The notes under the pieces were generated by a model. It searched no databases, had not been told where the DNA came from, and was given only the letters and a program-made list of their open reading frames with translations. A program made the position numbers and the translations under genes. From positions 9,151,001-9,215,000 of the forward strand of contig NZ_CP063373.1 of NCBI RefSeq assembly GCF_015160855.1: a stretch of 64,000 bases of DNA, given 5' to 3'. Origin of the DNA: Streptomyces ferrugineus (GTDB lineage Bacteria > Actinomycetota > Actinomycetes > Streptomycetales > Streptomycetaceae). Every line of letters begins with the position of its first letter. Positions within the stretch are counted from its first letter, which is position 1. Shown here one piece after another: positions 1 through 8,037 of the stretch.

Positions 1-452
1 GGCGTCCGGTCCCGTCCGCCCGCCACCCCCGCCAGGAAGTCCCGCACCTCCTGCCGGGCCCGGCTCGTGGTCACGACGGCCGCCGGGCGCGCGTCGGCCA
101 GGACTCCCGCCAGCCGGTCCGCGTGCCCCGGCAGGCCCGGCGGATACAGCGGTACGGCCACCATCCCGGCGGCCAGCACCCCGAGGAACCCGGTGACGTA
201 CTCCACCCCCTGCGGACACGGCAACGCGATCCGCGCCCCCGGCTCCGCGACCTCGGCGAGCCGGGCGGCGAGCGCGCGCACGCGCAGGTCCAGGCGCCGC
301 CAGGTCAGCGTGCGGTGGACGCCGCGCGAGTGCGGCGCGGGGTGGTCGACGAAGGTGAACGCCCGGCGTTCCGGGGCGACTTCGGCCCAGTGCCGCACGC
401 ACTGGGGCAGGGTCTGGCAGGCGGGCGTGAGCGGGGGGCGGCGACTGTCCAT
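1..452 (-). CDS. Fatty-acyl-AMP ligase (FAAL), N-terminal part, cut by window edge
   Basis: About 150 N-terminal residues are visible on the minus strand, running off the left end. The translation has the typical adenylate-forming N-terminus: a chain-entry segment (AFTFVDH), TLTWRRLDLRVRALAARLAE, then the FAAL-like core stretch IALPCPQGVEYVTGFLGVLAAGMVAVPLYPP split over residues about 75-105. FAALs activate fatty acids as acyl-AMP and pass them to an acyl carrier protein of a PKS or NRPS. The ATG at 450-452 is chosen because GAGGAG lies 9 nt upstream. The gene follows an acyl-CoA carboxylase beta gene in the same direction with 158 nt between them, which suggests one lipid or polyketide pathway. 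The AMP-binding P-loop and the C-terminal domain lie outside the window, so an acyl-CoA ligase is not excluded. Confidence 0.8.
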   Translation of the reverse strand, partial: MDSRRPPLTPACQTLPQCVRHWAEVAPERRAFTFVDHPAPHSRGVHRTLTWRRLDLRVRALAARLAEVAEPGARIALPCPQGVEYVTGFLGVLAAGMVAVPLYPPGLPGHADRLAGVLADARPAAVVTTSRARQEVRDFLAGVAGGRDRT

Positions 453-610
453 CTGGCGTGGCTCCTCACGTCCGGGATCGGCTGGGCGAGCGACTGCCGG
501 TCCAGGCGGGTCAGATGCGTGGGGGATGCGTGGGGGACTGTGCGGGCGGGCGGGCGGGCGGACCGTCGCGGGGCGTTGCACACGCCCTCGGGCCCCTCCC
601 CTCCCTCCGG

Positions 611-2158
611 TCAGAGCGGGATGTTGCCGTGCCTGCGCTGCGGCAGGGGCGCGCGTTTGCCGCGCAGGGCGCGCAGCGCGCGGCTGATGTGGTCGCGGGT
701 GTCGCGGGGCGCGATGACGCCGTCGACGTAGCCGCGTTCGGCGGCGAGGTAGGGCGTGCCGTGGGTCTCTTCGTACGCGGCGACCAGTCGGGTCCGCAGC
801 GCCTCGGGATCGTCGGCGGCGGCCAGTTCACGTCGGTGCAGGACGCCCACCGCGCCCTCGGCGCCCATCACCGCGATACGGGCGGTGGGCCAGGCGAGGT
901 TGATGTCGGCGCCCAGGTGCTTGGAGCCCATCACGGCGTACCCGCCGCCGTACGCCTTGCGCACCACGACCGTGACCTTGGGGACGGTCGCCTCGGCGTA
1001 GGCGTACAGCAGTTTGGCGCCGCGCCGGATGATGCCGCCCCGCTCCTGCCGTACGCCGGACAGATAGCCCGGCACGTCGGCGAAGGTCAGCAGCGGGATC
1101 CCGAACGCGTCGCAGAACCGCACGAAGCGCGCGGCCTTCTCGGAGGCGTCGATGTCGAGGACGCCGGCGGCGTGCAGCGGCTGGTTCGCGACGACGCCGA
1201 CCGACTGCCCCTCGACGCGGGCCAGGGCACAGATGATGTTCGGCGCGAACAGCTCCTGCACGTCGAGGAGTTCACCGTCGTCGACGACCGCCCGCAGGAT
1301 CTCCCGCATGTCGTAGGCCTGCCCGATCCGGTCCGGGACGACCGAGTCGAGCAGGGCCCCGTCCGGGGCGCCCCCGGGCGCGTACTCCGGGGGCCGCTCC
1401 AGGTTGTTCGCGGGCAGATACGACAGCAGATCGCGTACGACGTCCAGGGCGTCCTGCTCGTCGGCGGCGAGGAAGTGCGCGTTGCCGTTGACGGCGTTGC
1501 TGGTGCGGGCGCCGCCCAGTTCCTCGGCGGTGGCCCGCTCGCCGGTGACGGCTTCGATGACGTCGGGGCCGGTGACGAACATGTGCGAGGCGCCGTCGAC
1601 CATCACCGTGAAGTCGGTGATCGCGGGCGAGTAGGCGGCTCCGCCCGCGCACGGCCCCAGCACCACGGAGATCTGCGGGATCACCCCGGACGCCTGCACA
1701 TTGCGGCGCACCAGCTCGGCGTAGAGGGCGAGCGAGGCGACGCCCTCCTGGATGCGGGCGCCGCCGGAGTCGTTGAGCCCGACGACCGGGCAGCCGGTCT
1801 TCAGGGCGAGGTCCATCAGGGCGACGGTCTTCTCGCCGAACGCCTCGCCCATGCTCCCGCCGAACACGGAGGAGTCCTGGGCGAAGACGCACACCCGGCG
1901 CCCGTCGACGGTGCCGTACCCGGTGACGACACCGTCGCCGTAGGGGCGCCGGCCGCCGTCGCCGGTCGGCCGGGCCCGCACGAACAGCCCGGTCTCGCTG
2001 AAGGACCCCTTGTCGACCAGCCGCTCGATCCGCTCCCGGGCGCCGAACTCCCCCCGCCTGCTGGTCCCGCCGCCCCGTACCGCCCGCTCCTCGCGGCAGC
2101 CCAGATCGGCGATGCGCCCGGCGGTGCCTCCGGCCACGTGCGCAACCTCATTCGTCAC
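611..2158 (-). CDS. Acyl-CoA carboxylase, carboxyltransferase (beta) subunit, PccB/AccD family
   Basis: This 515-residue carboxyltransferase moves CO2 from biotinyl carrier protein to acetyl-, propionyl- or longer acyl-CoA. It has the usual two crotonase-like halves: an N-half with SGGARIQEGV and GPCAGGAAYSPAITDF (oxyanion and CoA pocket) and a C-half with FADVPGYLSG and KAYGGGYAVMGSKH. The length matches the family (about 515-530). The GTG at 2156-2158 is preferred because GGAGG ends 5 nt upstream; a GTG two codons earlier is the alternative. No biotin carboxylase gene is in view, so the alpha subunit must be encoded elsewhere. The substrate cannot be told from sequence. The downstream FAAL gene makes a role in providing a carboxylated acyl extender, like AccD4 beside FadD32 in mycobacteria, a reasonable inference. 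Confidence 0.93.
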   Translation of the reverse strand: MTNEVAHVAGGTAGRIADLGCREERAVRGGGTSRRGEFGARERIERLVDKGSFSETGLFVRARPTGDGGRRPYGDGVVTGYGTVDGRRVCVFAQDSSVFGGSMGEAFGEKTVALMDLALKTGCPVVGLNDSGGARIQEGVASLALYAELVRRNVQASGVIPQISVVLGPCAGGAAYSPAITDFTVMVDGASHMFVTGPDVIEAVTGERATAEELGGARTSNAVNGNAHFLAADEQDALDVVRDLLSYLPANNLERPPEYAPGGAPDGALLDSVVPDRIGQAYDMREILRAVVDDGELLDVQELFAPNIICALARVEGQSVGVVANQPLHAAGVLDIDASEKAARFVRFCDAFGIPLLTFADVPGYLSGVRQERGGIIRRGAKLLYAYAEATVPKVTVVVRKAYGGGYAVMGSKHLGADINLAWPTARIAVMGAEGAVGVLHRRELAAADDPEALRTRLVAAYEETHGTPYLAAERGYVDGVIAPRDTRDHISRALRALRGKRAPLPQRRHGNIPL

Positions 2159-2179
2159 AACCACCTCCGAAGTGGTTGT
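2157..2179. promoter_or_regulatory. Perfect 8-7-8 dyad over the carboxylase start
   Basis: ACAACCAC and GTGGTTGT form a perfect 8-bp inverted repeat with a 7-nt centre. The dyad spans the Shine-Dalgarno sequence and start codon of the carboxylase gene. It could be a repressor operator or an RNA hairpin that presents or hides the ribosome site in its loop. The regulator is not in the window. Confidence 0.45.
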
Positions 2180-2319
2180 CGAATATGGCAGCGCGAGCGC
2201 GGGCGGCTGGGCGAATCAGGGTGGCGTGTGGGGGATTTGAGTCCTCGGCAAGACCTTTTCATCCGGTCGTGACAAGGGACGACCGGAACCTCGACACCAC
2301 AAGGGGCGCTCCCCGGGGA

Positions 2320-3678
2320 CTACCCGAGCGCGGACTTCACCGAGTCGGCCAGCCGCCCCGCCACCGACCGGGCCTGATCGATGTCCGCGGCCTCGACCAT
2401 GACCCGCACCAGCGGCTCGGTACCGGAGGGCCGGAGCAGCACCCGGCCGGTCTCCCCCAGCTCCCGCTCCGCCTCGGCGACGGCGGCGGCGAGCTCGGCC
2501 GAGCTCGCGACCCGCGACCTGTCCACGTCCGGCACATTGATCAGCACCTGCGGCAGCCGCTCCATGACGGACGCCAGCTCCCGAAGCGTCCGTCCGGTCT
2601 CCGCGACCCGCGCCGCCAGCAGCAGCCCGGTCAGGGTGCCGTCACCGGTCGTGGCGTGATCGAGGATGATGACATGCCCGGACTGCTCGCCGCCGAGGGC
2701 GTAGCCGTGCTCCTTCATCTCCTCCAGCACATACCGGTCACCGACCGCGGTCTGCACCAGCTTCAGGCCCTCGCGCTCCAGCGCCAGCTTGAACCCGAGG
2801 TTGGACATCACGGTCGCCACGACGGTGTCGGCCCGCAGCGCGGACCGCTCCCGCATGGCCAGCGCGAGGACGGCCAGGATCTGGTCGCCGTCCACCTCCT
2901 CGCCGGTGTGGTCCACGGCGAGGCACCGGTCGGCGTCCCCGTCGTGCGCGACGCCGAAGTCGGCACGGTGTTCGAGGACCGCGGCCTTGAGCTTGTCGAG
3001 GTGCGTGGATCCGCAGCCGTCGTTGATGTTGAGCCCGTCCGGCTCGGCACCGATGGTGACGATCTCGGCCCCGGCCCGGGTGAACGCCTCCGGCGACACC
3101 CCCGCCGCCGCGCCGTGCGCCTCGTCGAGGACGACCTTCAGCCCGTCCAGCCGGTTGGGCAGGACGCCGACGAGATGGCCGACGTACTCGTCGAAGCCCT
3201 CGTCGTACGACCGCACGCGCCCGACGCCCGAGCCCGTCGGCCGCTCCCAGGGCTCACCGTGGCGGTGGGCCTCGTACACGGCCTCAATCCTGTCCTCCAG
3301 CTCGTCGGCGAGCTTGTGGCCGCCGCGGGCGAAGAACTTGATGCCGTTGTCGGGCATGGCGTTGTGGCTGGCGGAGAGCATGACGCCGAGGTCGGCGCCG
3401 AGCGAGCCGGTGAGGTGGGCGACGGCGGGCGTCGGCAGCACGCCGACCCGCAGCACATCGACACCCGCGCTCGCCAGACCGGCCACCACGGCGGCCTCCA
3501 GGAACTCCCCGGACGCGCGCGGGTCCCGTCCGACCACCGCAGTCGGCCGATGGCCCTCGAAGGTGCCCGCCTCGGCCAGTACGTGCGCCGCCGCCACGGA
3601 CAGACCGAGCGCCATCTCGGCCGTCAGATCCGCGTTGGCGACGCCACGCACGCCGTCCGTGCCGAAGAGTCGTCCCAC
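2320..3678 (-). CDS. glmM: Phosphoglucosamine mutase GlmM
   Basis: GlmM converts glucosamine-6-phosphate to glucosamine-1-phosphate for UDP-GlcNAc and peptidoglycan. The 452-residue product starts [12 protein letters not shown]; the GTG at 3676-3678 has AGGAGG 4 nt upstream. Family motifs are in order: the phosphoserine loop [12 protein letters not shown] (Ser near 104), the metal site DGDADRC, the sugar loop GGEQSGH and the phosphate-binding [12 protein letters not shown]. It follows rpsI in the same direction, the usual streptomycete neighbourhood, but a strong terminator lies between them and a structured region precedes glmM. It is therefore probably transcribed on its own. Confidence 0.97.
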   Translation of the reverse strand: MGRLFGTDGVRGVANADLTAEMALGLSVAAAHVLAEAGTFEGHRPTAVVGRDPRASGEFLEAAVVAGLASAGVDVLRVGVLPTPAVAHLTGSLGADLGVMLSASHNAMPDNGIKFFARGGHKLADELEDRIEAVYEAHRHGEPWERPTGSGVGRVRSYDEGFDEYVGHLVGVLPNRLDGLKVVLDEAHGAAAGVSPEAFTRAGAEIVTIGAEPDGLNINDGCGSTHLDKLKAAVLEHRADFGVAHDGDADRCLAVDHTGEEVDGDQILAVLALAMRERSALRADTVVATVMSNLGFKLALEREGLKLVQTAVGDRYVLEEMKEHGYALGGEQSGHVIILDHATTGDGTLTGLLLAARVAETGRTLRELASVMERLPQVLINVPDVDRSRVASSAELAAAVAEAERELGETGRVLLRPSGTEPLVRVMVEAADIDQARSVAGRLADSVKSALG

Positions 3679-3756
3679 TTGTCCTCCTGAGGAAACATCA
3701 GTTCCGAAAGCGGAGCCGGCGCTCGCTGTGTCGCACACCGCCGGTGGCTCCCGCTT

Positions 3757-3833
3757 CCAGGCATTCCATGCCTGGGCATCGGATCACACAAGCCTTTGAA
3801 CTTCTGAACATCTGAACGTCTTGTGCCGTTATA
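3757..3833 (-). promoter_or_regulatory. glmM upstream region: -10-like box, triple 8-bp repeats, hairpin
   Basis: On the minus strand a TATAAC box (3828-3833) is followed by three tandem 8-bp units with the core GTTCA (3795-3818 on the plus strand: TTTGAACT, TCTGAACA, TCTGAACG). A perfect 8-bp hairpin, CCAGGCAT / ATGCCTGG with a 3-nt loop, follows at 3757-3775. The layout suggests a promoter with downstream operator repeats and a structured 5' leader. No convincing -35 box was found. Confidence 0.4.
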
Positions 3834-3854
3834 CGCCCGAGCCCGGGGATAAGA

Positions 3855-3896
3855 CGAACGCCCCGGCGGCACTGTGGCGTGCCGCCGGGGCGTTCG
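3855..3896 (-). terminator. Terminator after rpsI
   Basis: A perfect 18-bp stem (3855-3872 with 3879-3896) and a 6-nt loop lie 43 nt beyond the rpsI stop. There is no U-tract, as is usual in Streptomyces. It separates the rplM-rpsI unit from glmM. Confidence 0.85.
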
Positions 3897-3939
3897 GAGT
3901 ACCGCGGTGTACCGGAGTACGAGCAGAGGCAGCCTGCGC

Positions 3940-4452
3940 TTAGCGCTTGCTGTACTGCGGGGCCTTGCGGGCCTTCTTCAGACCGGCCTTCTTGCGCTCG
4001 ACCGCACGGTCGTCGCGCTTGAGGAAGCCGGCCTTCTTCAGCGGGCCGCGGTTGTTGTCGATGTCGGCCTCGTTCAGCGCGCGGGCGACACCGAGACGGA
4101 GCGCACCGGCCTGACCGGAGACACCGCCACCGGCGATACGGGCGACGACGTCGTAGCGACCCTCGAGCTCAAGAACCTTGAACGGCTCGTTGACCTCCTG
4201 CTGGTGCACCTTGTTCGGGAAGTAGTCCTCGAGCGTCCGCCCGTTGATCTTCCACTTGCCGGAACCCGGCACGATGCGAACGCGCGCGATGGCGTTCTTA
4301 CGACGACCCAGGCCGGCGGCGGGCTGGGGCTCACCGAAGCGCGAGCCGAGGGACTCGGAGGTGTACTCACCCTCCACCGGAACCTCGGACTCGGTGGTGT
4401 AGCTGTCGATGTCAAGCTCTTCGAGCGGCTGCTCGGCAGTGGTCTCGGCCAC
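3940..4452 (-). CDS. rpsI: 30S ribosomal protein S9 (uS9)
   Basis: The 170-residue protein has the S9 core from about residue 47 ([30 protein letters not shown]) and the conserved basic tail RKAPQYSKR that reaches the P-site tRNA. The first 45 residues are an acidic extension ([12 protein letters not shown] and so on), as in other streptomycete S9 proteins. It follows rplM by 42 nt, the near-universal rplM-rpsI pair, and is closed by a strong hairpin. Confidence 0.98.
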   Translation of the reverse strand: MAETTAEQPLEELDIDSYTTESEVPVEGEYTSESLGSRFGEPQPAAGLGRRKNAIARVRIVPGSGKWKINGRTLEDYFPNKVHQQEVNEPFKVLELEGRYDVVARIAGGGVSGQAGALRLGVARALNEADIDNNRGPLKKAGFLKRDDRAVERKKAGLKKARKAPQYSKR

Positions 4453-4494
4453 GATTCTCCTCAGATTCTCTTCAGTCTTAGGGGGTGGCCGGAC

Positions 4495-4938
4495 TTACTG
4501 CGCGACCTGGGTGATCTCGTACGGCTGCGGCTGCTGCGCGCCGTGCGGGTGCTGGTCACCCTTGTAGACCTTCAGCTTCGAGAGCATCTGACGGCCCAGA
4601 GTGTTCTTGGGGAGCATGCCCTTGACGGCCTTCTCGATGGCCTTCTCGGGGTTCTTGTCGAGGAGCTCGTCGTAACGGACGGAGCGCAGACCACCCGGGT
4701 AGCCGGAGTGGCGGTACGCCATCTTCTGGGTCCGCTTGTTGCCGGAGAGGTGCACCTTGTCGGCGTTGATGATGATGACGAAGTCACCAGCGTCGACGTG
4801 CGGGGCGTAGATCGGCTTGTGCTTGCCCCGGAGGAGCGTCGCAGCAGTGGTGGCGAGACGACCCAGGACAACGTCCTGGGCGTCGATGACGTGCCACTGG
4901 CGCGTCACATCGCCGGGCTTGGGGCTGTACGTACGCAC
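4495..4938 (-). CDS. rplM: 50S ribosomal protein L13 (uL13)
   Basis: L13 is an early-assembly 23S rRNA-binding protein. The 147-residue product begins [20 protein letters not shown] and contains the family motifs [30 protein letters not shown] and [12 protein letters not shown]. The GTG at 4936-4938 gives the standard streptomycete length; GAAGG lies 9 nt upstream. An in-frame ATG further upstream would add about 54 residues foreign to the family and lies at the transcript start region, so it is rejected. It is the first gene of a two-gene unit with rpsI and has its own promoter. Confidence 0.97.
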   Translation of the reverse strand: MRTYSPKPGDVTRQWHVIDAQDVVLGRLATTAATLLRGKHKPIYAPHVDAGDFVIIINADKVHLSGNKRTQKMAYRHSGYPGGLRSVRYDELLDKNPEKAIEKAVKGMLPKNTLGRQMLSKLKVYKGDQHPHGAQQPQPYEITQVAQ

Positions 4939-4994
4939 GGTTCGTAGCCTTCGCTTCGAGTGAATGGTCCTGAACAGGTCACCGAAACGATCAC

Positions 4995-5007
4995 GACAGC
5001 CTGGACC
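4995..5007 (-). promoter_or_regulatory. Partial match to the ribosomal leader box in the rplM leader
   Basis: GACAGC-CTGGACC on the plus strand resembles TACAGCT(n)CTGGAAC found before rpsJ and rpsL. It sits 56 nt before the rplM start. The match is imperfect and could be chance. Confidence 0.25.
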
Positions 5008-5116
5008 GCACGGCGGCGACGCATACCGCGTAGTGGGGTCGCTGGTCATCGGCCCGGTGGACCGGTGTAAGGGCCCGTCCCGTGAGAATGAGCAAGCCAA
5101 TACACAACGAACATGC

Positions 5117-5146
5117 AGGATACCTGCGGCGCCACGGCCGGGTCAA
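5117..5146 (-). promoter_or_regulatory. Promoter of rplM-rpsI
   Basis: TTGACC (5141-5146) and TATCCT (5117-5122) are separated by 18 nt on the minus strand. This is a good match to housekeeping sigma (HrdB-type) promoters. Transcription would start near 5110, giving a leader of about 170 nt. Confidence 0.7.
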
Positions 5147-5377
5147 AACGGGCCCTCACCCACCGGGGCCAAGCCATACGAACCGACACCGAGCGACCCC
5201 ACCGCCGCGACCGCCCCGCTCCACTCCAGGAAACACCCACACGACAACAGCCCCACCCCGACCCCACCAGCACCACTTACCGGCGCCCCACTTCCCCACT
5301 GCTCCCCCGCCGGCACCACAGCCACCCCACCCCCGAACACCACCCACCAGTCACCCAGCCCCCTCCGCCCCTCCCCG

Positions 5378-5418
5378 CACCAGCACCAGCACCAGCACCA
5401 GCACCAGCACCAGCACCA
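5378..5418. repeat. CACCAG hexamer tandem repeat, nearly 7 units
   Basis: Uninterrupted CACCAG units run for 41 nt inside the C/A-rich spacer. The tract is not in a gene. Its copy number may vary between strains. Confidence 0.9.
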
Positions 5419-5645
5419 AAGCCACCCCGCACCACCCCGAACGGCCCACCAGCCACCCCGTCCCCGAACACCGCCCACCAGCCGCCCAGCCGCCCAGCCG
5501 CCCTCCCCGCCCCACCACCCGCCCGCACCACAGCCGCGCCCCGCCCCGGCCGCACCGTCACTCCCTCACCCCGCCCACCCCAACGCCCCCAGAGCCCAGC
5601 CTCGCGGCCGACCGAGTCGGGTGGTGGGTGGGCGAGGCCGGGGGT

Positions 5646-5690
5646 CCAGGGGGCGGAGCCCCCTGGCGGGGTCGAAGGGGCGGAGCCCCT
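5646..5690. repeat. Two GGGGCGGAGCCCC palindromes
   Basis: CCAGGGGGC-GGA-GCCCCCTGG (5646-5666) and AGGGGC-GGA-GCCCCT (5676-5690) are adjacent inverted repeats. Such elements are common in streptomycete intergenic DNA and may end transcription. Confidence 0.8.
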
Positions 5691-5975
5691 GGAGGACGGG
5701 ACGGGTAGGGGCGGCGGGGGCGAAATCCACCCCCGGTACGCCGACACCACACCCGCCACCGTTACCACCGAACCACACAGCGTCACCGCACTCGGCATAT
5801 GGAGGAAGTGTGAGACGTCATACGACGGACCCCCGGCCGGCCGCACCACCGCACCCCCACACCACGCAGCACATCGCACCAACCACCCCCAGATGTCGCT
5901 TTTGCACCCGCTCACTACGTGAACGCCAGGTGCCCATGCGCCCCTTGAGGCGGACCGGCACACCCCACGGCCGTC

Positions 5976-5981
5976 TAAGAT
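5976..5981 (+). promoter_or_regulatory. -10 box for a leaderless transcript
   Basis: TAAGAT fits TANNNT and ends 7 nt before the ATG at 5989, the spacing typical of leaderless streptomycete genes. The -35 region is poor. Confidence 0.5.
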
Positions 5982-5988
5982 GCGCCCC

Positions 5989-6873
5989 ATGAGCTACGGG
6001 CAGCAGGGGGGACCCCAGTCCCAGTGGGATCCCTGGAAACCGCATTCCCAGCAGCCGTGGAACGACGGCGCCGATCAGACCCCGGACTGGGCCGCGCTCG
6101 CCGAGGCCTCCGAGACCCGCAACAAGCGGCGCCGGCTGCTGTTCATCGGCGGCGGCGCGCTCGCCACCGTCGCCATCGGTGCCGCCGTCGCCGTGGCCGT
6201 GGTGTCCGCGAACGACAGCAACTCCGCCTCGAACAAGCCGGCTTCGGACCTGCCCGGAACCGCGACCCTGCCGGGCGAGTCCGCCGCGGCCCCGTCCTTC
6301 GCGCCGACCAGCGCCCCGCCGCCGCTGGACCCGAAGGACTTCGTGTCCAGCAAGAACAAGGACACCGCCCCGCTCGGCGCGCAGATCCTCTTCCCGGGCA
6401 CACAGCTCACCATGGGCGACACGGTGTACAAGAAGGGCGCGACGGACGACACCAAGAGCTGCTCCGCGGTCACCAGGGGCGGCCTCCCGAAGATCCTCAC
6501 CAACAGCGACTGCACCCGCTTCATGCGCGTCTCGTACGTAAAGGACGGCATCGCGGTGACGGTCGGCGTGGCGGTCTTCGACAACGCGGCGCAGGCCACC
6601 AAGGTCAAGGGCCAGGTCAACACCCAGAAGGACATCATCAGGTCGCTGTCCGGCAAGGGCATCAAGGACTTCTGCACCTCGTCCATCTGCCTGTCGACCG
6701 CCAACTCCTACGGCCGTTACGCCTACTTCACCATCTCCGGCTTCACCAGCGGCCGGGACGTGACGGAGAAGGACACGAAGGTCTACCAGACCGGCGACGA
6801 CCTGGCCGAGTTCACGTTCCGCCAGATCCGCAGGCGGGGCGAGGCACAGGCGTCGGCCGCGGCCAACGAGTAG
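5989..6873 (+). CDS. Membrane-anchored extracytoplasmic protein, unknown function
   Basis: I do not recognise a named family. The 294-residue protein has a Gly/Gln/Trp-rich cytoplasmic N-terminus (about 45 residues), a basic stop (KRRR) and one transmembrane helix (LLFIGGGALATVAIGAAVAVAVV) near 50-70. A Ser/Ala/Pro-rich linker and an exported domain of about 180 residues follow. Four cysteines in the exported part (SCSAV, SDCTRF, DFCTSS, SICLS) could form disulfides. The ATG at 5989 is preferred over the ATG at 5980 because TAAGAT sits 7 nt upstream and no ribosome site exists, pointing to leaderless translation. It converges on the PGA locus and shares a bidirectional terminator with the NlpC gene. 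Confidence 0.8.
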   Translation: MSYGQQGGPQSQWDPWKPHSQQPWNDGADQTPDWAALAEASETRNKRRRLLFIGGGALATVAIGAAVAVAVVSANDSNSASNKPASDLPGTATLPGESAAAPSFAPTSAPPPLDPKDFVSSKNKDTAPLGAQILFPGTQLTMGDTVYKKGATDDTKSCSAVTRGGLPKILTNSDCTRFMRVSYVKDGIAVTVGVAVFDNAAQATKVKGQVNTQKDIIRSLSGKGIKDFCTSSICLSTANSYGRYAYFTISGFTSGRDVTEKDTKVYQTGDDLAEFTFRQIRRRGEAQASAAANE

Positions 6874-6889
6874 CGGCGCCCGAACGAGT

Positions 6890-6920
6890 AGCGGCGGTCG
6901 ACGAGAAGTCGACCGCCGCT
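6890..6920. terminator. Bidirectional terminator between convergent genes
   Basis: A perfect 13-bp stem AGCGGCGGTCGAC / GTCGACCGCCGCT with a 5-nt loop lies between the plus-strand gene ending at 6873 and the NlpC gene ending at 6944. Confidence 0.8.
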
Positions 6921-6943
6921 CGCGTACTCGCCCGCGCTGACGC

Positions 6944-8020
6944 CTACAGGCGCTTCGCGCTCCGCAGCGTCTTCGCGTAGTAGCCGTTGCCGTCGAGCCG
7001 GGACACGCCGCCGACGTCGCCGATGGTGGGCCCGTTGACCTCCTCGCGGCTCGACACGAAGATCAGGTGCCCCTCGGTGTCATGGCCGAGGACCATGCCG
7101 ACGTGGTCGAGCCGCTCGCCGGTGCGGGTGTCGAGCTTGAAGAAGGCGAGGTCACCCGGCTGGAGCTGGTCGATGGCGGACGGCCGGTCCTTCGCCGTGA
7201 CGCCGGCGAGCGGCAGGATGTCGACGCCCACCTTGGAGCGGGCCATGCCGTTGGCGGTGCGCGGCAGCCCGTCGCCGGAGTTGTCCGAGGACATCAGGGG
7301 GAAGCGGGCCCGGTAGCCCAGCACCATGCGGATGAAGCCCGAGCAGTCGATGGAACGGGCCCGCGCACCCTCCGGCTGCCCCACGACACCGTCCCGGAAG
7401 GGGTACTGCACCCCGAGGTAGTCGTAGAAGTCGGACTGCTCCAGACGCAGGTCGCCACCCTCGGCCCCGCTCGTGTTCAGCGGACCGAAGTTCGCGTCAC
7501 CGGCGTAGACGGTGCCCTGCGCGTCCTTCTTCTCCGGCGCGCCGGCCACGTACTGGAAGGCGAACGCGAAGACGTCGTCCTCCTTGCTGTCCTTGTACTC
7601 GGCGTACCAGTCCTTGAACCACTTCTGCCCCTCCGCGCCCTTCTTCCAGGGCTCCGGCATCAGCCGCACCCAGTCGGTGGTGCTGACCTTGGAGGCGGTC
7701 GAGGTCGGCTCCTGGAAGGTGCGGGCCGGACCGGTCAGCGTCGCGGTGCGCGCGCCGTCCGTGAACACGGCCTTGATCTGGCCGTCGGACCCGCGCAGCA
7801 CGGACCGCTCCGGGTTCTCCAGGCGGGACCAGGTCTCCTTGCCGGTGGCCGTCGAGCCGCCGGTGCTGCGGCCGCCCTCCAGGACGCCGACGTTGCGCAC
7901 CTCGGTGACGCCCTGTTCGTCCTGCTTGCGCAGCTCCAGCGTGAGGTAGCCGGAGGTACCGACGAGTGCCAGCAGTACCAGGCCCGTGACGACGGGCCGC
8001 GACTTCTTCTTCCCTGCCAT
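6944..8020 (-). CDS. NlpC/P60-family cell-wall or PGA peptidase, membrane-anchored
   Basis: The 358-residue protein starts MAGKKKSRP and has an N-terminal signal anchor (VVTGLVLLALVGTSGYLTL). A spacer domain of about 150 residues follows, then an NlpC/P60 domain with the nucleophile Cys226 in SIDCSGFIRMV and the catalytic His306 in LDHVGMVLGH. The QPGDLAFF strand between them is typical. NlpC/P60 enzymes cleave gamma-glutamyl or D-Glu-containing peptide bonds outside the cell. As last gene of the capA-B-C locus, 17 nt after capC, it is a good candidate to trim, release or attach the gamma-glutamyl polymer. That role is inferred from context; a plain peptidoglycan endopeptidase is possible. 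Confidence 0.88.
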   Translation of the reverse strand: MAGKKKSRPVVTGLVLLALVGTSGYLTLELRKQDEQGVTEVRNVGVLEGGRSTGGSTATGKETWSRLENPERSVLRGSDGQIKAVFTDGARTATLTGPARTFQEPTSTASKVSTTDWVRLMPEPWKKGAEGQKWFKDWYAEYKDSKEDDVFAFAFQYVAGAPEKKDAQGTVYAGDANFGPLNTSGAEGGDLRLEQSDFYDYLGVQYPFRDGVVGQPEGARARSIDCSGFIRMVLGYRARFPLMSSDNSGDGLPRTANGMARSKVGVDILPLAGVTAKDRPSAIDQLQPGDLAFFKLDTRTGERLDHVGMVLGHDTEGHLIFVSSREEVNGPTIGDVGGVSRLDGNGYYAKTLRSAKRL

Positions 8021-8037
8021 CGTTTGCTCCTGGGTTC

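Larger units (their letters stand above)
5147..5975. other. Gene-free, strand-asymmetric spacer between rplM and the plus-strand gene
   Basis: About 0.8 kb holds no credible gene. From about 5160 to 5610 the plus strand is almost only C and A, so every reading frame gives Pro/His/Thr-rich, protein-unlike translation. The segment contains a CACCAG hexamer tract and ends in two GGGGCGGAGCCCC-type palindromes common between streptomycete genes. G-runs on the minus strand could form G-quadruplexes. Confidence 0.75.

Noticed and set aside
3795..3818. PhoP box before glmM
   Set aside because: The repeats have GTTCA cores but an 8-bp period; PhoP boxes use 11-bp units.
5378..5418. CACCAG units as a CRISPR array
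   Set aside because: The units are contiguous hexamers without spacers and no cas genes are present.
5277..5990. 237-codon minus-strand frame in the rplM spacer
   Set aside because: Its translation is Gly/Val/Trp-rich from the C/A-skewed DNA, no ribosome site is seen, and it overlaps the leaderless gene start.
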